Shown here: in pieces, positions 47,027 to 56,352 of the stretch
How positions within the stretch are numbered: the stretch's first letter is position 1
Layout: each line of letters opens with the position of its first letter
Program-made: the position numbers and the translations under genes
DNA from: JACVRX01 sp046726315
Lineage (GTDB): Bacteria; Actinomycetota; Actinomycetes; Jiangellales; Jiangellaceae
DNA length: 64,000 nucleotides
Reading direction: 5' to 3'
Assembly: GCA_046726315.1 (NCBI GenBank)
Contig: JBKPAG010000021.1
Span: 1 to 64,000, forward strand
Notes under the pieces: generated by a model
Databases searched by the model: none
Seen by the model: the letters and a program-made list of their open reading frames with translations, nothing else
Told to the model about the DNA's origin: nothing

Positions 47027-49915
47027 TTACCCGCTGGTTACGCGGTCACCGGAAACAACGTTCACCAGCCCCGGCGCTCTCACCACTACCGTCCGGACAC
47101 CCTGGCCGGCGATGGCGCGCTGCACCGCTGGCGAAGCCAGCGCCCGGTCCTGCAACGCATCCTCGGCAATGGTCACCGGCACCTCCAGACGGTCCCGGAC
47201 CTTGCCGTCGACCTGCACGACGCAGGTCACCGTCTCCTCGACCAGGTACGCCGGATTAGCCTGCGGATACGGCTCGTAGGCAAGTGACCCTGCCTGACCG
47301 AGCCGCGACCACAGCTCCTCGGCAAGGTGCGGTGCGAACGGCGCCACGAGCAGCACCAGCGCCTCGGCGACCTCACGGGGCACGGTGTCGAGCTTGGTCA
47401 CGTGGTTGTTCAACTCGATCAGCCGTGCGATCGCGGTGTTGAACCGCAGGGCGGTCATGTCCGCCCGAACGGTCTCGATCGTCTGGTGCAGGAGCTTGCG
47501 GGTTGGCTCGTCGGGCTCGATGTCGGCGACGACGGGTTCCCCGGTTTCCTCGCTCACCACGTTCCGCCATAGTCGCTGCAAGAACCGGAGCGAGCCGACC
47601 ACGGCGCGGGTTTCCCACGGCCGTGACAGGTCAAGCGGCCCCATCGACATCTCGTAGACCCGCAGCGTGTCGGCACCGTAGGCGACATACATGTCGTCCG
47701 GAGACACCACGTTCTTCAGGCTCTTGCCCATCTTCCCGTACTCCCGGGTGACCGGCAGGCCGTCGTAGAAGTAGGTGGTCTCGGTCCCCTCCACCTTCTC
47801 GAAGACCTGCTCGGCGGGTACGTACGATCCGCGCTCGTCGGTGAACGCGTAGGCCTGGATGTAGCCCTGGTTGAACAGCCGGTAGAACGGTTCCTCGCTG
47901 GAGACGTGGCCCAGGTCGAAGAGCACCTTGTGCCAGAAGCGGGCGTACAGCAGATGCAGGACGGCATGCTCGACCCCGCCGACGTAGAAGTCGACGCCGC
48001 CGGTCCCGCCCGGAGCCCGCGGACCCATCCAGTACCGCTCGTTTTCCGGATCGACCAGCCGCTCGGTGTTCGTCGGGTCGATGTAACGCAGTTCGTACCA
48101 GCACGATCCAGCCCAGTTCGGCATGGTGTTGGTGTCCCGCCGGTAGCGCTTCGGTCCATCGCCCAGGTCGAGCTCCACCTGGACCCACTCGGGAACCCGG
48201 GCCAGGGGCGGCTCGGGTTCGGAGTCGGTGTCCTCAGGCGGGAACGTGCGCGGCGCGTAGTCCGGGACATCGGGCAATTCGACCGGCAGCATCGAGTCAG
48301 GTAGCGCAACCGGCAGGTCGTGTTCGTCGTAGACGACCGGGAACGGCTCGCCCCAATACCGTTGGCGGCTGAACAACCAGTCCCGCAGCCGGTAGGTCAC
48401 CGTGCCCGAGCCAAGACCTTTCTCCTCCAGCCAGCCGATGATCGCGGCCTTGGCCTCGGCGACCGACAACCCGTTGAGAGAAATCTCGTCGTTCGCGGAG
48501 TTGATGGCTGGCCCCTCGCCGAGGTAGGCCTCCCCGGTCCACCCATCAGGTGGAGCCACCGTCCTGACGATGGGCACCTCGAAACGGGACGCGAACTCCC
48601 AGTCCCGTTCGTCCTGGCCGGGCACGCCCATGATCGCGCCAGTGCCGTAGCCCATCAGCACGTAGTCGGCGACGAACACGGGAATCCGACCACCGGTGGC
48701 TGGATTGACCGCGAACGAACCGGTGAACACGCCGGTCTTCTCCCGGCCCTCGGTCTGTCGTTCCACCTCTGTCTTCGCGATGGCGCCCGAGCGGTAGGCC
48801 CCGACGGCTTCCTCCGGCTTCGCATATCCGCCGGTCCATGCGGGCCGAGTGTCGTCCGGCCATGCGGACGAGGTCAGTGCGTCGGCCAGTGGATGCTCTG
48901 GCGCCACGACCATGAACGTCGCACCGAATACCGTGTCCGGCCGAGTGGTGAAGACCTCGAGGTCGCCAACATCGGTGGAGAACCGGATGTTAGCGCCGGT
49001 GGACCGGCCGATCCAGTTGCGCTGCATGGTCTTGATCTTGTCCGGCCACTCGATGCGCTCGAGGTCGTCGACCAGCCGATCGGCGTAGGCGGTGATGCGC
49101 AACTTCCATTGCCGAAGGCTGCGCTTGAAGACCGGGAAGTTACCGCGTTCGCTGCGTCCCTCGGAGGTGACCTCTTCGTTGGCAAGCACGGTCCCGAGAC
49201 CCGGACACCAGTTGACCGGCGCCTCGGAGACGTACGCCAGCCGGTGGTCGTCGAGGATCTTCCGCTGCTCGACCTCGTTGAGCTCGGACCAGGCCCGGCC
49301 GTCCGGCGTCGGACGGCTGCCGGACCGGTAGCTTTGGGCCAGCTCGGCGATGGGCCTGGCCCTTCCGCGCCCACCGTTGGCATCCGGGTCGTACCACGAC
49401 TGGAAGATCTGCAGGAAGATCCACTGGGTCCAGCGGTAGTAGCCGGGATCGATGGTCTCGATGCTGCGTCGCCGGTCGTGAGCCAGGCCCAGTCGCCGGA
49501 GTTGCTCCCGGAAGCGCACGATGTTGCGCTCGGTCGTCGTCCGAGGGTGCTGACCGGTTTGCACGGCATACTGCTCGGCCGGCAGGCCGAACGCGTCGAA
49601 GCCCATCGTGTACAGCACGTTGGACCCGCACATCCGCTGGTAGCGGCCGAGGACGTCGGTCGCGATGTACCCGAGTGGATGCCCGACATGCAGGCCCTCG
49701 CCCGATGGGTACGGGAAGAAGTCCATCAGGAAGAACTTCTCCCGGCTGGCGACGTCTCCGGCGAGCGGCCCGACCGGATTGGGTGTCTCGAACGTCCCGT
49801 CGGCATCCCACCGGTCCTGCCACCGACGCTCGATCGTCGCCGCCAGAGTGTTGGAGTACCGATGGGGCGGCGCTGCATCGGGCGTCGCGGCCGTGCTCGT
49901 CTCTGTCTCACTCAT
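47027..49915 (-). CDS. leuS: leucyl-tRNA synthetase
   Basis: A 962-residue class I synthetase. HIGH motif: PYPSGEGLHVGHPLGY. KMSKS-like motif: KMGKSLKNVVSP. The editing (CP1) domain is long and includes TTRPDTVFGATFMVVAPEHP. Length is typical for actinobacteria. It starts at ATG 49913-49915. Upstream is a leader of about 190 bases with a strong hairpin (49979-50000) and further stems, in a gene type where leucine control is known. Confidence 0.96.
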   Translation of the reverse strand: MSETETSTAATPDAAPPHRYSNTLAATIERRWQDRWDADGTFETPNPVGPLAGDVASREKFFLMDFFPYPSGEGLHVGHPLGYIATDVLGRYQRMCGSNVLYTMGFDAFGLPAEQYAVQTGQHPRTTTERNIVRFREQLRRLGLAHDRRRSIETIDPGYYRWTQWIFLQIFQSWYDPDANGGRGRARPIAELAQSYRSGSRPTPDGRAWSELNEVEQRKILDDHRLAYVSEAPVNWCPGLGTVLANEEVTSEGRSERGNFPVFKRSLRQWKLRITAYADRLVDDLERIEWPDKIKTMQRNWIGRSTGANIRFSTDVGDLEVFTTRPDTVFGATFMVVAPEHPLADALTSSAWPDDTRPAWTGGYAKPEEAVGAYRSGAIAKTEVERQTEGREKTGVFTGSFAVNPATGGRIPVFVADYVLMGYGTGAIMGVPGQDERDWEFASRFEVPIVRTVAPPDGWTGEAYLGEGPAINSANDEISLNGLSVAEAKAAIIGWLEEKGLGSGTVTYRLRDWLFSRQRYWGEPFPVVYDEHDLPVALPDSMLPVELPDVPDYAPRTFPPEDTDSEPEPPLARVPEWVQVELDLGDGPKRYRRDTNTMPNWAGSCWYELRYIDPTNTERLVDPENERYWMGPRAPGGTGGVDFYVGGVEHAVLHLLYARFWHKVLFDLGHVSSEEPFYRLFNQGYIQAYAFTDERGSYVPAEQVFEKVEGTETTYFYDGLPVTREYGKMGKSLKNVVSPDDMYVAYGADTLRVYEMSMGPLDLSRPWETRAVVGSLRFLQRLWRNVVSEETGEPVVADIEPDEPTRKLLHQTIETVRADMTALRFNTAIARLIELNNHVTKLDTVPREVAEALVLLVAPFAPHLAEELWSRLGQAGSLAYEPYPQANPAYLVEETVTCVVQVDGKVRDRLEVPVTIAEDALQDRALASPAVQRAIAGQGVRTVVVRAPGLVNVVSGDRVTSG

Positions 49916-49978
49916 GGGATTCGTGTCCCTCGTGGTTCGTGTCGTCGGACCCGGAGAAACTCGCGCCGAGAACAGATC

Positions 49979-50000
49979 GACCCCTCACCCAGGAGGGGTC
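49979..50000 (-). promoter_or_regulatory. strong hairpin in the leuS leader
   Basis: On the minus strand GACCCCTC-CTGGGT-GAGGGGTC forms an 8-bp perfect stem and 6-base loop, 63 bases upstream of the leuS start. A second stem GACGC...GCGTC is further upstream. No U-run follows, so it is not a classical terminator, and a clear T-box consensus (AGGGTGGNACCGCG) is not present. It might be a leader structure of leuS. Confidence 0.4.
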
Positions 50001-50118
50001 CGCCACGCTGACGCGACGCTGCGACCAAGCGTCCGCTACAGGTCAGCGCGGCCCGGTAAGGAGGAGCAGGCCTCGCACTCGCCCAGGGTATCGCACCGCC
50101 GCACCGGTCGGATGCGGC

Positions 50119-50775
50119 TCAGACCAGCGACGACCAGTAGTCCCAGAACCGGACCAGGACCAGCCCGGCCACCACGACGTACCAGACCGCGAGCACCAAG
50201 CCGCGATTTCGGACAACGAATCGCCGCAGGCCCGAACCTGCCGGCAGGTGACCCACTTGCAGGTTGTGCACCGTCACGTACCAGAAGATCGGGATCGTGA
50301 CGACCCAGACCACCATGCAGTACGGGCAAAGGGCACCGATGGTGTAGAGGCTCTGGAAGATCAGCCAGTGCACGAAGGCGACGCCGAACAGCGCGCCAGC
50401 CTCCAACGCCAGCCAGAACCAGCGTGGCAGCGTCGCACCGGTCAGGAGCACTACGCCGATTGTGGTGACGACCGCGAAGGCGGCGATTCCGATCAGCGGG
50501 TTCGGGAAACCGAACGCCTCCGCCTGCCAGGTCTGCATCACCGAGCCACAGCTGAGGATCGGGTTGAAGCTGCAGGTGGGAACGTAACCGGGGTCCTTGA
50601 GCAGAGCGATCCGCTCAACGGCAAGGACAAACGCCGCGACGAACCCGATCGCGCCACCCACCGTCAGGAGCGCCGATAAATCACGGCGCGCGCCGCCAGC
50701 GAGCTGGTGCTCGTTGGGTGCGTCGAGATCGACGTCGAGCTCGTCGGACGCCTCGATCTCCAGGTTGCGGGCCAT
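50119..50775 (-). CDS. vitamin K epoxide reductase (VKOR) family protein
   Basis: A 218-residue membrane protein with about five helices. It has the VKOR cysteines in CSFNPILSCGSVMQTW (loop pair) and the redox CxxC motif ALCPYCMVVWVVTI. The Phe/Trp-rich PNPLIGIAAFAVVTTIG and FGVAFVHWLIFQSLYTIGAL stretches fit the family. In bacteria it re-oxidises a periplasmic DsbA-like oxidase. No DsbA domain is fused. The ATG at 50773-50775 is chosen; GGAG is only 2 bases before it. Confidence 0.88.
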   Translation of the reverse strand: MARNLEIEASDELDVDLDAPNEHQLAGGARRDLSALLTVGGAIGFVAAFVLAVERIALLKDPGYVPTCSFNPILSCGSVMQTWQAEAFGFPNPLIGIAAFAVVTTIGVVLLTGATLPRWFWLALEAGALFGVAFVHWLIFQSLYTIGALCPYCMVVWVVTIPIFWYVTVHNLQVGHLPAGSGLRRFVVRNRGLVLAVWYVVVAGLVLVRFWDYWSSLV

Positions 50776-50880
50776 GGCTCCAGGTGATCGACGGACAGGA
50801 AGTCTCCGCAGCCAACGTACGCCCGACAGTCCGCCATGGTGGACTCGGACCACCGAGCCATCATCACCCGGAGGCCGAGT

Positions 50881-52305
50881 ATGGGTCCCGAGCAGGTCGT
50901 CGACGTCGTCGTGATCGGAGGAGGACCGGCCGGAGAGAACGTCGCGGAGCGGGTCGTGCGAGGCGGTTTGAGCGCCGCCGTCGTCGAGGCCGAGCTGCTG
51001 GGTGGTGAATGCTCGTACTGGGCGTGTGTGCCGAGCAAGGCCATGCTTCGCCCGATCGACCTCGTGGGTGCGGCGCGTCGGTCACCCGGGGCGGCGCAGG
51101 CGTTTTCGGGGCGGATCGACGTCGACGCCGTACTCGCGCGGCGCGACGAAGCCACCAGCAACCGCGACGACAGCGGCCAGGTGGAATGGATCGACGGCCT
51201 ACCGGCAATGCTCGTGCGCGGACACGGCCGGATTGTTGGGCCCCGAACCGTCGAGGTGGCATCGGACGGCACCCGCCGAACCTTGCAAGCCCGCCACGCC
51301 GTGGTTGTGGCAACCGGAAGCCGAGCGACCGTGCCTGACATCCCCGGGCTGTCGGACGTCCGGCCCTGGACCAGCCGCGAGGCGACCTCGCTCCGCAGCG
51401 TGCCGAAGCGGCTTGCGGTCATCGGCGGCGGGGTCGTCGCTTGCGAGATGTCTCATGCGATCCGAGGCCTGGGCGCCGAAGAGGTGACCATGCTGGTTCG
51501 TGGGTCCGGCCTGCTGCGGCGCATGGAACCGTTCGCAGGCCAGCTGGTCGCTGGCGGTCTCGACGCATCTGGCGTCGACGTCCGCTACAGGACAAGCGTC
51601 GCCGAGGTAACTCGCAGGGCCGACGACGGCCCGATCAGTCTCACGCTTTCCGACGAGATGACCCTCCAAGTGGACGAAGTCCTCATGGCGGCCGGCCGGA
51701 GCCTCAACACCGACGACATCGGCCTGCACACGGTCGGGCTGGATCCGGGAAAGCCCGTCGCCGTCGACGACAGCCTCCGAGCCGAGGGCGTCGGGGAAGG
51801 CTGGCTGTACGCCGTGGGCGACGCCAACGGGCGCAACTTGCTCACGCACATGGGCAAGTACCAGGGGCGGGTCTGCGGTGACGTCATCGTCGCGCGCGCT
51901 CATGGCCAGGCCGATGACGAACCGGCTCTGCGAGCAACGTCGGACGCCGCTGGCGCACCGCAGGTGGTCTTCACCGATCCCGAGGCGTGCTCAGTGGGCC
52001 TGACGGAGTCCACCGCCCGCGACCGCGGCCATAACATCCGTACCGTCGAATACGACATCGGCGCGGTGACTGGCGCCTACCTGCTCGGCGAGGACTACCG
52101 AGGGCGCGCCAAGGCGGTCGTGGACGAGTCGCGCGGCGTGCTGCTCGGGGTCACGTTCGTGGGATCGGGCGTCGCAGAGCTGTTGTACTCGGCGACCGTC
52201 GCGGTAACCGGCGAGGTTCCATTGAACCGGCTCTGGCATGCCGTGCCGGCTTTCCCTACCGTCAGCGAAGTTTGGCTGCGATTGCTCGAAACGTACGGCC
52301 TTTGA
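50881..52305 (+). CDS. FAD-dependent pyridine nucleotide-disulfide oxidoreductase
   Basis: A 474-residue flavoprotein related to mercuric/lipoamide reductases. FAD site: VVVIGGGPAGENVAERVVRG. Active disulfide: GGECSYWACVPSKAMLRPID (C-x4-C). NAD site: LAVIGGGVVACEMSHAIRGL. Late FAD motif: YAVGDANGRNLLTHMGKYQG. The C-terminal dimer domain has PLNRLWHAVPAFPTVSEVWL. Lack of the HxxxxE His-Glu pair typical of LPD (here it has HAVPAFPT) suggests it is an uncharacterised member. GGAGG sits 6 bases before ATG 50881. It is divergent from the VKOR gene. Confidence 0.9.
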   Translation: MGPEQVVDVVVIGGGPAGENVAERVVRGGLSAAVVEAELLGGECSYWACVPSKAMLRPIDLVGAARRSPGAAQAFSGRIDVDAVLARRDEATSNRDDSGQVEWIDGLPAMLVRGHGRIVGPRTVEVASDGTRRTLQARHAVVVATGSRATVPDIPGLSDVRPWTSREATSLRSVPKRLAVIGGGVVACEMSHAIRGLGAEEVTMLVRGSGLLRRMEPFAGQLVAGGLDASGVDVRYRTSVAEVTRRADDGPISLTLSDEMTLQVDEVLMAAGRSLNTDDIGLHTVGLDPGKPVAVDDSLRAEGVGEGWLYAVGDANGRNLLTHMGKYQGRVCGDVIVARAHGQADDEPALRATSDAAGAPQVVFTDPEACSVGLTESTARDRGHNIRTVEYDIGAVTGAYLLGEDYRGRAKAVVDESRGVLLGVTFVGSGVAELLYSATVAVTGEVPLNRLWHAVPAFPTVSEVWLRLLETYGL

Positions 52306-52402
52306 CTGTTTCGGCTTGCTCCGCTGCGGCGCGCGAGCGCCGATCAACCTTGATCTGCCTTCGGTTCGGTCTGTCCTGTGGACGCCGCCCGCCGGCAACG
52401 CC

Positions 52403-52987
52403 ATGATCGGGGCCGTGGCATCGGAGACAAACGACGAAGGAGCCACCGGAGCCCGGACCCCAGCGTTGGTGCTCATCCCGCTTCTCGTCGGGTGCGCCGT
52501 TGCGGTCGCACTCGGCGTGTACGGACGTAATCACACGCCGACTGGCGAGGCGATCTTTACGCTCGGCTTCTCCGGATTGATCAACATGAAGGTCTGGCTC
52601 ACGACGATCGTCGTGCTTTTCGCGCTCTTTCAGCTGGGATCGGCACTGCGGATCTATGGCATCTACGGGTCCGGCAGTGCACCTCGCTGGGTGGGCACCG
52701 CACACCGAACAAGCGGCGTGTTTGCCGTTTTGATCAGCGCGCCGGTCGCGTTCCACTGCCTGTGGTCACTCGGCTTCTCTGACTTCGACACCCGGACGCT
52801 GTGGCACTCGGTGCTCGGTTGCGTCTTTTACGGCGCCTTCGTCGCCAAGATGCTCACACTGCGGATGCGCAGCCTGCCGGGGTGGGCGCTGCCGCTGTTC
52901 GGTGGTCTGACCTTCACCGTCATCGTGGCGATCTGGTTCACCTCGGCGTTCTGGTTCTTCCAGAACGTCGGGTTCCCGGAGTTCTGA
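52403..52987 (+). CDS. DUF6529-type membrane protein
   Basis: About 194 residues with four or five membrane helices: LVLIPLLVGCAVAVALGVYG, VWLTTIVVLFALFQLGSALR, HRTSGVFAVLISAPVAFHCL, LWHSVLGCVFYGAFVAKMLT and FGGLTFTVIVAIWFTSAFWF. The conserved His in the third and fourth helices could bind heme, as in cytochrome b561-type proteins. DUF6529 is uncharacterised. Start ATG 52403 or GTG 52415 (VASETND) are both possible. It is next to the redox genes but on the other strand from the sulfite oxidase operon. Confidence 0.75.
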   Translation: MIGAVASETNDEGATGARTPALVLIPLLVGCAVAVALGVYGRNHTPTGEAIFTLGFSGLINMKVWLTTIVVLFALFQLGSALRIYGIYGSGSAPRWVGTAHRTSGVFAVLISAPVAFHCLWSLGFSDFDTRTLWHSVLGCVFYGAFVAKMLTLRMRSLPGWALPLFGGLTFTVIVAIWFTSAFWFFQNVGFPEF

Positions 52988-53083
52988 CGCCTACGCTGCG
53001 GCTCCCGTTGACCTCGTGTTGGTTTCCATAGGTTGATTTAGGTGGGGGGCAGTTCTGTCGGTGGGCTCTGTCAGTCTGGACAC

Positions 53084-54583
53084 ATGTTCGAATCCGATGG
53101 CTATGGGGGCACCACCCAGGGCGGCGGCCCCGATTTAGCCGGCCTGGAGGCCGTTGGTCCTGGCGCCGAGTTGGCGGCGGTGTTGGGCCGGCTGGATCCA
53201 TCGGTGATTGCGAATGCCTACGACCTGGTGGAGGTGGCCGCCGCCTGCGAGCGGTTGAAGGCGTGGGCCGACGCGATCGAGGTCGAGACCGCCGCGGCGC
53301 TGAGCGGGCATCCGATCTGTCACTCCGAGGAGGCGGTCCGGCACGGGTTCAACCCGGTGCGCGCGGCCGGGCAGCTGCTGGCCCCCAGGCTGGGCCAATC
53401 CCCGACCACCGCCAGTAATCGGGTTGCCACCGCGGTTCAGCTGGTGGACGAACTGCGCGACACCGTGGCTGCGATGTTCCGGGGCGAGATCGACTATCAG
53501 AAGGCGGCCGCGCTAGCGGTGGGCGTGCGCCCCCTGGATCCGCCCGATGGCTGCGCCGACGCGTTGACCGGCGAGGTTATAACCCCGGACGGGATCCGCC
53601 GCGGGCTGGTCGCCCGGGTCGAGGCCCGGGTGCTGCCCAGGGCTGGCGGCCGGTCGTTGTACCAGCACCGGGACGCCATCGCCCGAGCAGTGGCCATCCT
53701 GGCGCCGAAGACTGCTGACCAGCGGCACGAGTCCGCCTGCGACCAGCGGCGGGTCGAGTTCCGGTCCGAGGCCGACGGGATGGCCTGGCTGAGCGTGTAC
53801 GGCCCGGCGCTGGACCTGACCGCGGTGAAGGTGATGCTCGATGCCGCCGCCGAGGCCGCCAACCCCGACGACCCACGCACCATCGAGCAGCTGCGGGTCG
53901 ACACTCTCACCGAACTGGCCTGGGCGATCCTCGAGGACGGCCACCTGCCCGACCACGACGACGAACGGCCCGAGCATGCCAAGCCGCGCCTACGGCTCGT
54001 CCGCCGCAACGGTCAGGCCGCCGCAGTGCACGTCACCGTCCCGCTGTCCACCCTGATCGGCCTCGACGACCAACCCGGTGAGCTGGACGGCTACGGACCG
54101 ATCACCGCCGAAACAGCGCGGCGGGTCGCCACGCACGGAACCTGGCGACGGCTGCTTACCGACCCGGCCACCGGCGTACTGCTCGACTATGGAACCACCC
54201 GCTACACACCACCGACGGACCTTGTCGAGCACGTCCACGCCCGGGATCGCTCGTGCAGATTCCCGACCTGCAGTAGGCCGGCTCGGCTGTGCCAGTTCGA
54301 CCACACCATCCCCGCGGGCAGTCCCGGCTGGTCGACCAGCGCCGCCAACGGCGGTCCGCTCAACGCCGGCTGCCACAACGGCAAAACGCACGCCGGCTGG
54401 CGACTCGACCAACCCGAAGCCGGCCGATTCGTGTGGACCGCACCCACCGGCCACACCTGCCAGGTGGATCCCGAAACCGTCGGACCCATCGTGCAGTCCC
54501 ACCCCGATCCAGAACCGCCGATCGATTCATTTGACCCTGGCCCCGCCTTCGACATCCCCGACCCCGACCCACCACCCTTCTGA
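53084..54583 (+). CDS. DUF222 plus HNH endonuclease domain protein (13E12-repeat type)
   Basis: A 499-residue protein. The N-terminal DUF222 domain (about residues 35-330) has ANAYDLVEVAAACERLKAWA, HPICHSEEAVRHGFNPVRAA, and AWLSVYGPALDLTAVKVMLD. The HNH domain at 385-455 has RDRSCRFPTCSRPARLCQFD (C-x4-C, His), then HTIPAGSPGW..TSAANGGPLNAGC, and CHNGKTHAGWRLD (normally CxxHHxxKTxxGW). Catalytic His positions partly differ, so nuclease activity is uncertain. These proteins are present in multiple, often mobile copies in actinobacteria. ATG 53084 start; no clear Shine-Dalgarno. Confidence 0.88.
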   Translation: MFESDGYGGTTQGGGPDLAGLEAVGPGAELAAVLGRLDPSVIANAYDLVEVAAACERLKAWADAIEVETAAALSGHPICHSEEAVRHGFNPVRAAGQLLAPRLGQSPTTASNRVATAVQLVDELRDTVAAMFRGEIDYQKAAALAVGVRPLDPPDGCADALTGEVITPDGIRRGLVARVEARVLPRAGGRSLYQHRDAIARAVAILAPKTADQRHESACDQRRVEFRSEADGMAWLSVYGPALDLTAVKVMLDAAAEAANPDDPRTIEQLRVDTLTELAWAILEDGHLPDHDDERPEHAKPRLRLVRRNGQAAAVHVTVPLSTLIGLDDQPGELDGYGPITAETARRVATHGTWRRLLTDPATGVLLDYGTTRYTPPTDLVEHVHARDRSCRFPTCSRPARLCQFDHTIPAGSPGWSTSAANGGPLNAGCHNGKTHAGWRLDQPEAGRFVWTAPTGHTCQVDPETVGPIVQSHPDPEPPIDSFDPGPAFDIPDPDPPPF

Positions 54584-54675
54584 TAGATCGTCAGTCCAGT
54601 CCGACCACCGAAACATGCCCCTCATCCCGGGTTGTTCGGCAAAGCCGTGCCGGCGGTAGGGCTTCCATCTTCGAC

Positions 54676-54954
54676 TTAGGCGTCCTCGGGCATGGCGAGC
54701 TGGAGATACGTCAATCCGCGCAGATCCAGCCAAGCCCGACCTGGCGCCCTGACCAGACGGAAGAGAACACTGTCGCACCCGATACAGCGCCCGACGGTCC
54801 CCGGCGCGCGCACATAGACGCGTACGTCGGCCAGTACCCCGGTTCGACCACAGGCAGCACATTGCCCTTCGGCGGCCGTCACGTCCATCGCGAAGATCTC
54901 GGCAAGCTCTCCAGCGGCGGCGTTGCCGTCGAGGTACGAGAGGGAATCGTTCAT
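54676..54954 (-). CDS. DUF6510-type zinc-ribbon protein
   Basis: A 92-residue protein starting ATG 54952-54954 (MNDSLSYLDGNAAAGELAEI). It has two Cys pairs: CAACGRTGVLADVRVYV and CIGCDSVLFRLVRAPGR, a probable zinc ribbon. DUF6510 proteins occur only with the sulfite-oxidase-like and FNR-like proteins. Start overlaps the FNR stop (ATGA), so it is coupled to it. Function unknown; a redox or metal-binding partner is inferred. Confidence 0.8.
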   Translation of the reverse strand: MNDSLSYLDGNAAAGELAEIFAMDVTAAEGQCAACGRTGVLADVRVYVRAPGTVGRCIGCDSVLFRLVRAPGRAWLDLRGLTYLQLAMPEDA

Positions 54955-55682
54955 CGGGTTCCTCCGGTGGGTCCGAAGCGTTCGGTTCTGACCCGAGCCG
55001 GGTCGTGGCCTGCCTCGACCAGCAGGTCGGCAACGCTCTCGACGAAGCTCGTCGGTCCACAGACGTAGCAGGTCGGAGCCAGCTCCGCCGGCCATGTGCT
55101 GTCGGCCAGCAGTTCGGCATCGACGCGTCCCGGCGGACGATCCCAGCCGGGCGGTGCGCTGCGGGTAAAGGCGTAGGTCAAGATCAGTCCCCCATCACGG
55201 CTGGCGAGATCCTCGATTTCGCTGGCGTGTAGCACCGAGCTGGGTTCACGCACCGAGTAGAGGAGCCGGATCGGCGAACGGCTGCCGGCAGCGGCATGCG
55301 ACCGGGCGATGGCGACGAGGGGCACGACGCCTGAGCCCCCAGCGATCAACTGGATCGGCTCCCGCTGGTCCGGCCGCCACACGAACCACCCACCGATCGG
55401 GCCGCGGATCTCGATTGCGTCCCCGACGATCAACTCGCTCCCCAAGTAGGGCGACACTTCTCCGTCGGGTAGCTGCTCGACGGTGAGCTCGACCCGGTCA
55501 CCATCGACTGCTGATGCGATCGAGTAGGAGCGCACAGCGGTGTAGCCGTCCGGCGCCGTCAGCCGGACGTCAACGTGCTGCCCGGCGGCGTGACCCGGCC
55601 AGCTCGGCACGTCGAGGACGATCGAGCGAGCGGTTGGGCTCTGGTAACGCAGCGCGACGACCGTCGCGACCCGCCAGCTCAT
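54951..55682 (-). CDS. ferredoxin-NADP reductase-like flavoprotein
   Basis: A 243-residue FNR-fold protein without an iron-sulfur domain. FAD motif: VRSYSIASAVDGDRVELTVE. NAD(P) part: IQLIAGGSGVVPLVAIARSH, YSVREPSSVLHASEIEDLAS, and CYVCGPTSFVESVADLLVEA. It would pass electrons between NAD(P)H and the molybdoenzyme encoded upstream, or reduce a cytochrome. It overlaps both neighbours by 4 bases: 54951-54954 and 55679-55682. Confidence 0.88.
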   Translation of the reverse strand: MSWRVATVVALRYQSPTARSIVLDVPSWPGHAAGQHVDVRLTAPDGYTAVRSYSIASAVDGDRVELTVEQLPDGEVSPYLGSELIVGDAIEIRGPIGGWFVWRPDQREPIQLIAGGSGVVPLVAIARSHAAAGSRSPIRLLYSVREPSSVLHASEIEDLASRDGGLILTYAFTRSAPPGWDRPPGRVDAELLADSTWPAELAPTCYVCGPTSFVESVADLLVEAGHDPARVRTERFGPTGGTR

Positions 55683-56278
55683 TCGCCCCAGTACCGCTGC
55701 TCACGCCACGGGTCACCGTAGTTGTGGTACCCGGCGCTTTCCCAGAATCCCGGCTCGTCCACGTCACTCAGCGTGATACCTCGCACCCATTTCGCGCTTT
55801 TCCACAGGTACAGATGTGGCACCAGGAGTCGCGCCGGCCCGCCATGCTCAGGAGCAAGGTCGTCGCCGTCGTAGCGGAACGCAACCCATGCCTTTCCATC
55901 GAACAGATCGTCGACGGGGAGGTTGGTGGTGTAGCCGCCATAGGAATGCACGAGCGCGTAGTCCGCCGTGGTTTCGATGTCGGCGAACAGGGTGTCCACT
56001 GACACGCCCTCCCACGCCGTGCCGAGCTTGGACCAACGAGTGACACAGTGCAAGTCGACGGTGATTGCCTCGGTTGGAAGCGCTGTCAGCGCGTCCCAGT
56101 CCCAGCTGTGCACCTGGCCGGACTCAGTCGTGATTGTGAACAGCCATTCCTCGATGGGCACATGTGGGGTCGGGCCTGCGGACAGTACCGGAAAGTCTTC
56201 GGTCAGATACTGTCCCGGCGGCAGGCTGGGATCGTGTTCACGACGACGCCCGGAGAAACCACGCGAGATGATCCCCAT
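55679..56278 (-). CDS. sulfite-oxidase-like molybdopterin oxidoreductase
   Basis: A 199-residue cytosolic protein, with no signal peptide, of the sulfite oxidase/YedY (MsrP)-like molybdenum fold. The molybdenum ligand Cys lies in VDLHCVTRWSKLGTAWEGVS. Other motifs: YALVHSYGGYTTNLPVDDLF, EHGGPARLLVPHLYLWKSAK, WVRGITLSDVDEPGFWESAG. Its immediate FNR-like neighbour would accept or provide the electrons. Substrate is unknown; 'sulfite oxidase' is by fold only. Start ATG 56276-56278. Confidence 0.9.
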   Translation of the reverse strand: MGIISRGFSGRRREHDPSLPPGQYLTEDFPVLSAGPTPHVPIEEWLFTITTESGQVHSWDWDALTALPTEAITVDLHCVTRWSKLGTAWEGVSVDTLFADIETTADYALVHSYGGYTTNLPVDDLFDGKAWVAFRYDGDDLAPEHGGPARLLVPHLYLWKSAKWVRGITLSDVDEPGFWESAGYHNYGDPWREQRYWGE

Positions 56279-56352
56279 CGGCTGTCACCCTTCGGCCAGG
56301 CAAGTGGATCAGAGTCTGCCATTGGTCCAGAGCAATTGTGGAGGTCTCCGAC

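Noticed and set aside
49916..50118. T-box riboswitch before leuS
   Set aside because: No AGGGTGGNACCGCG element or convincing specifier loop was found, only generic stems.
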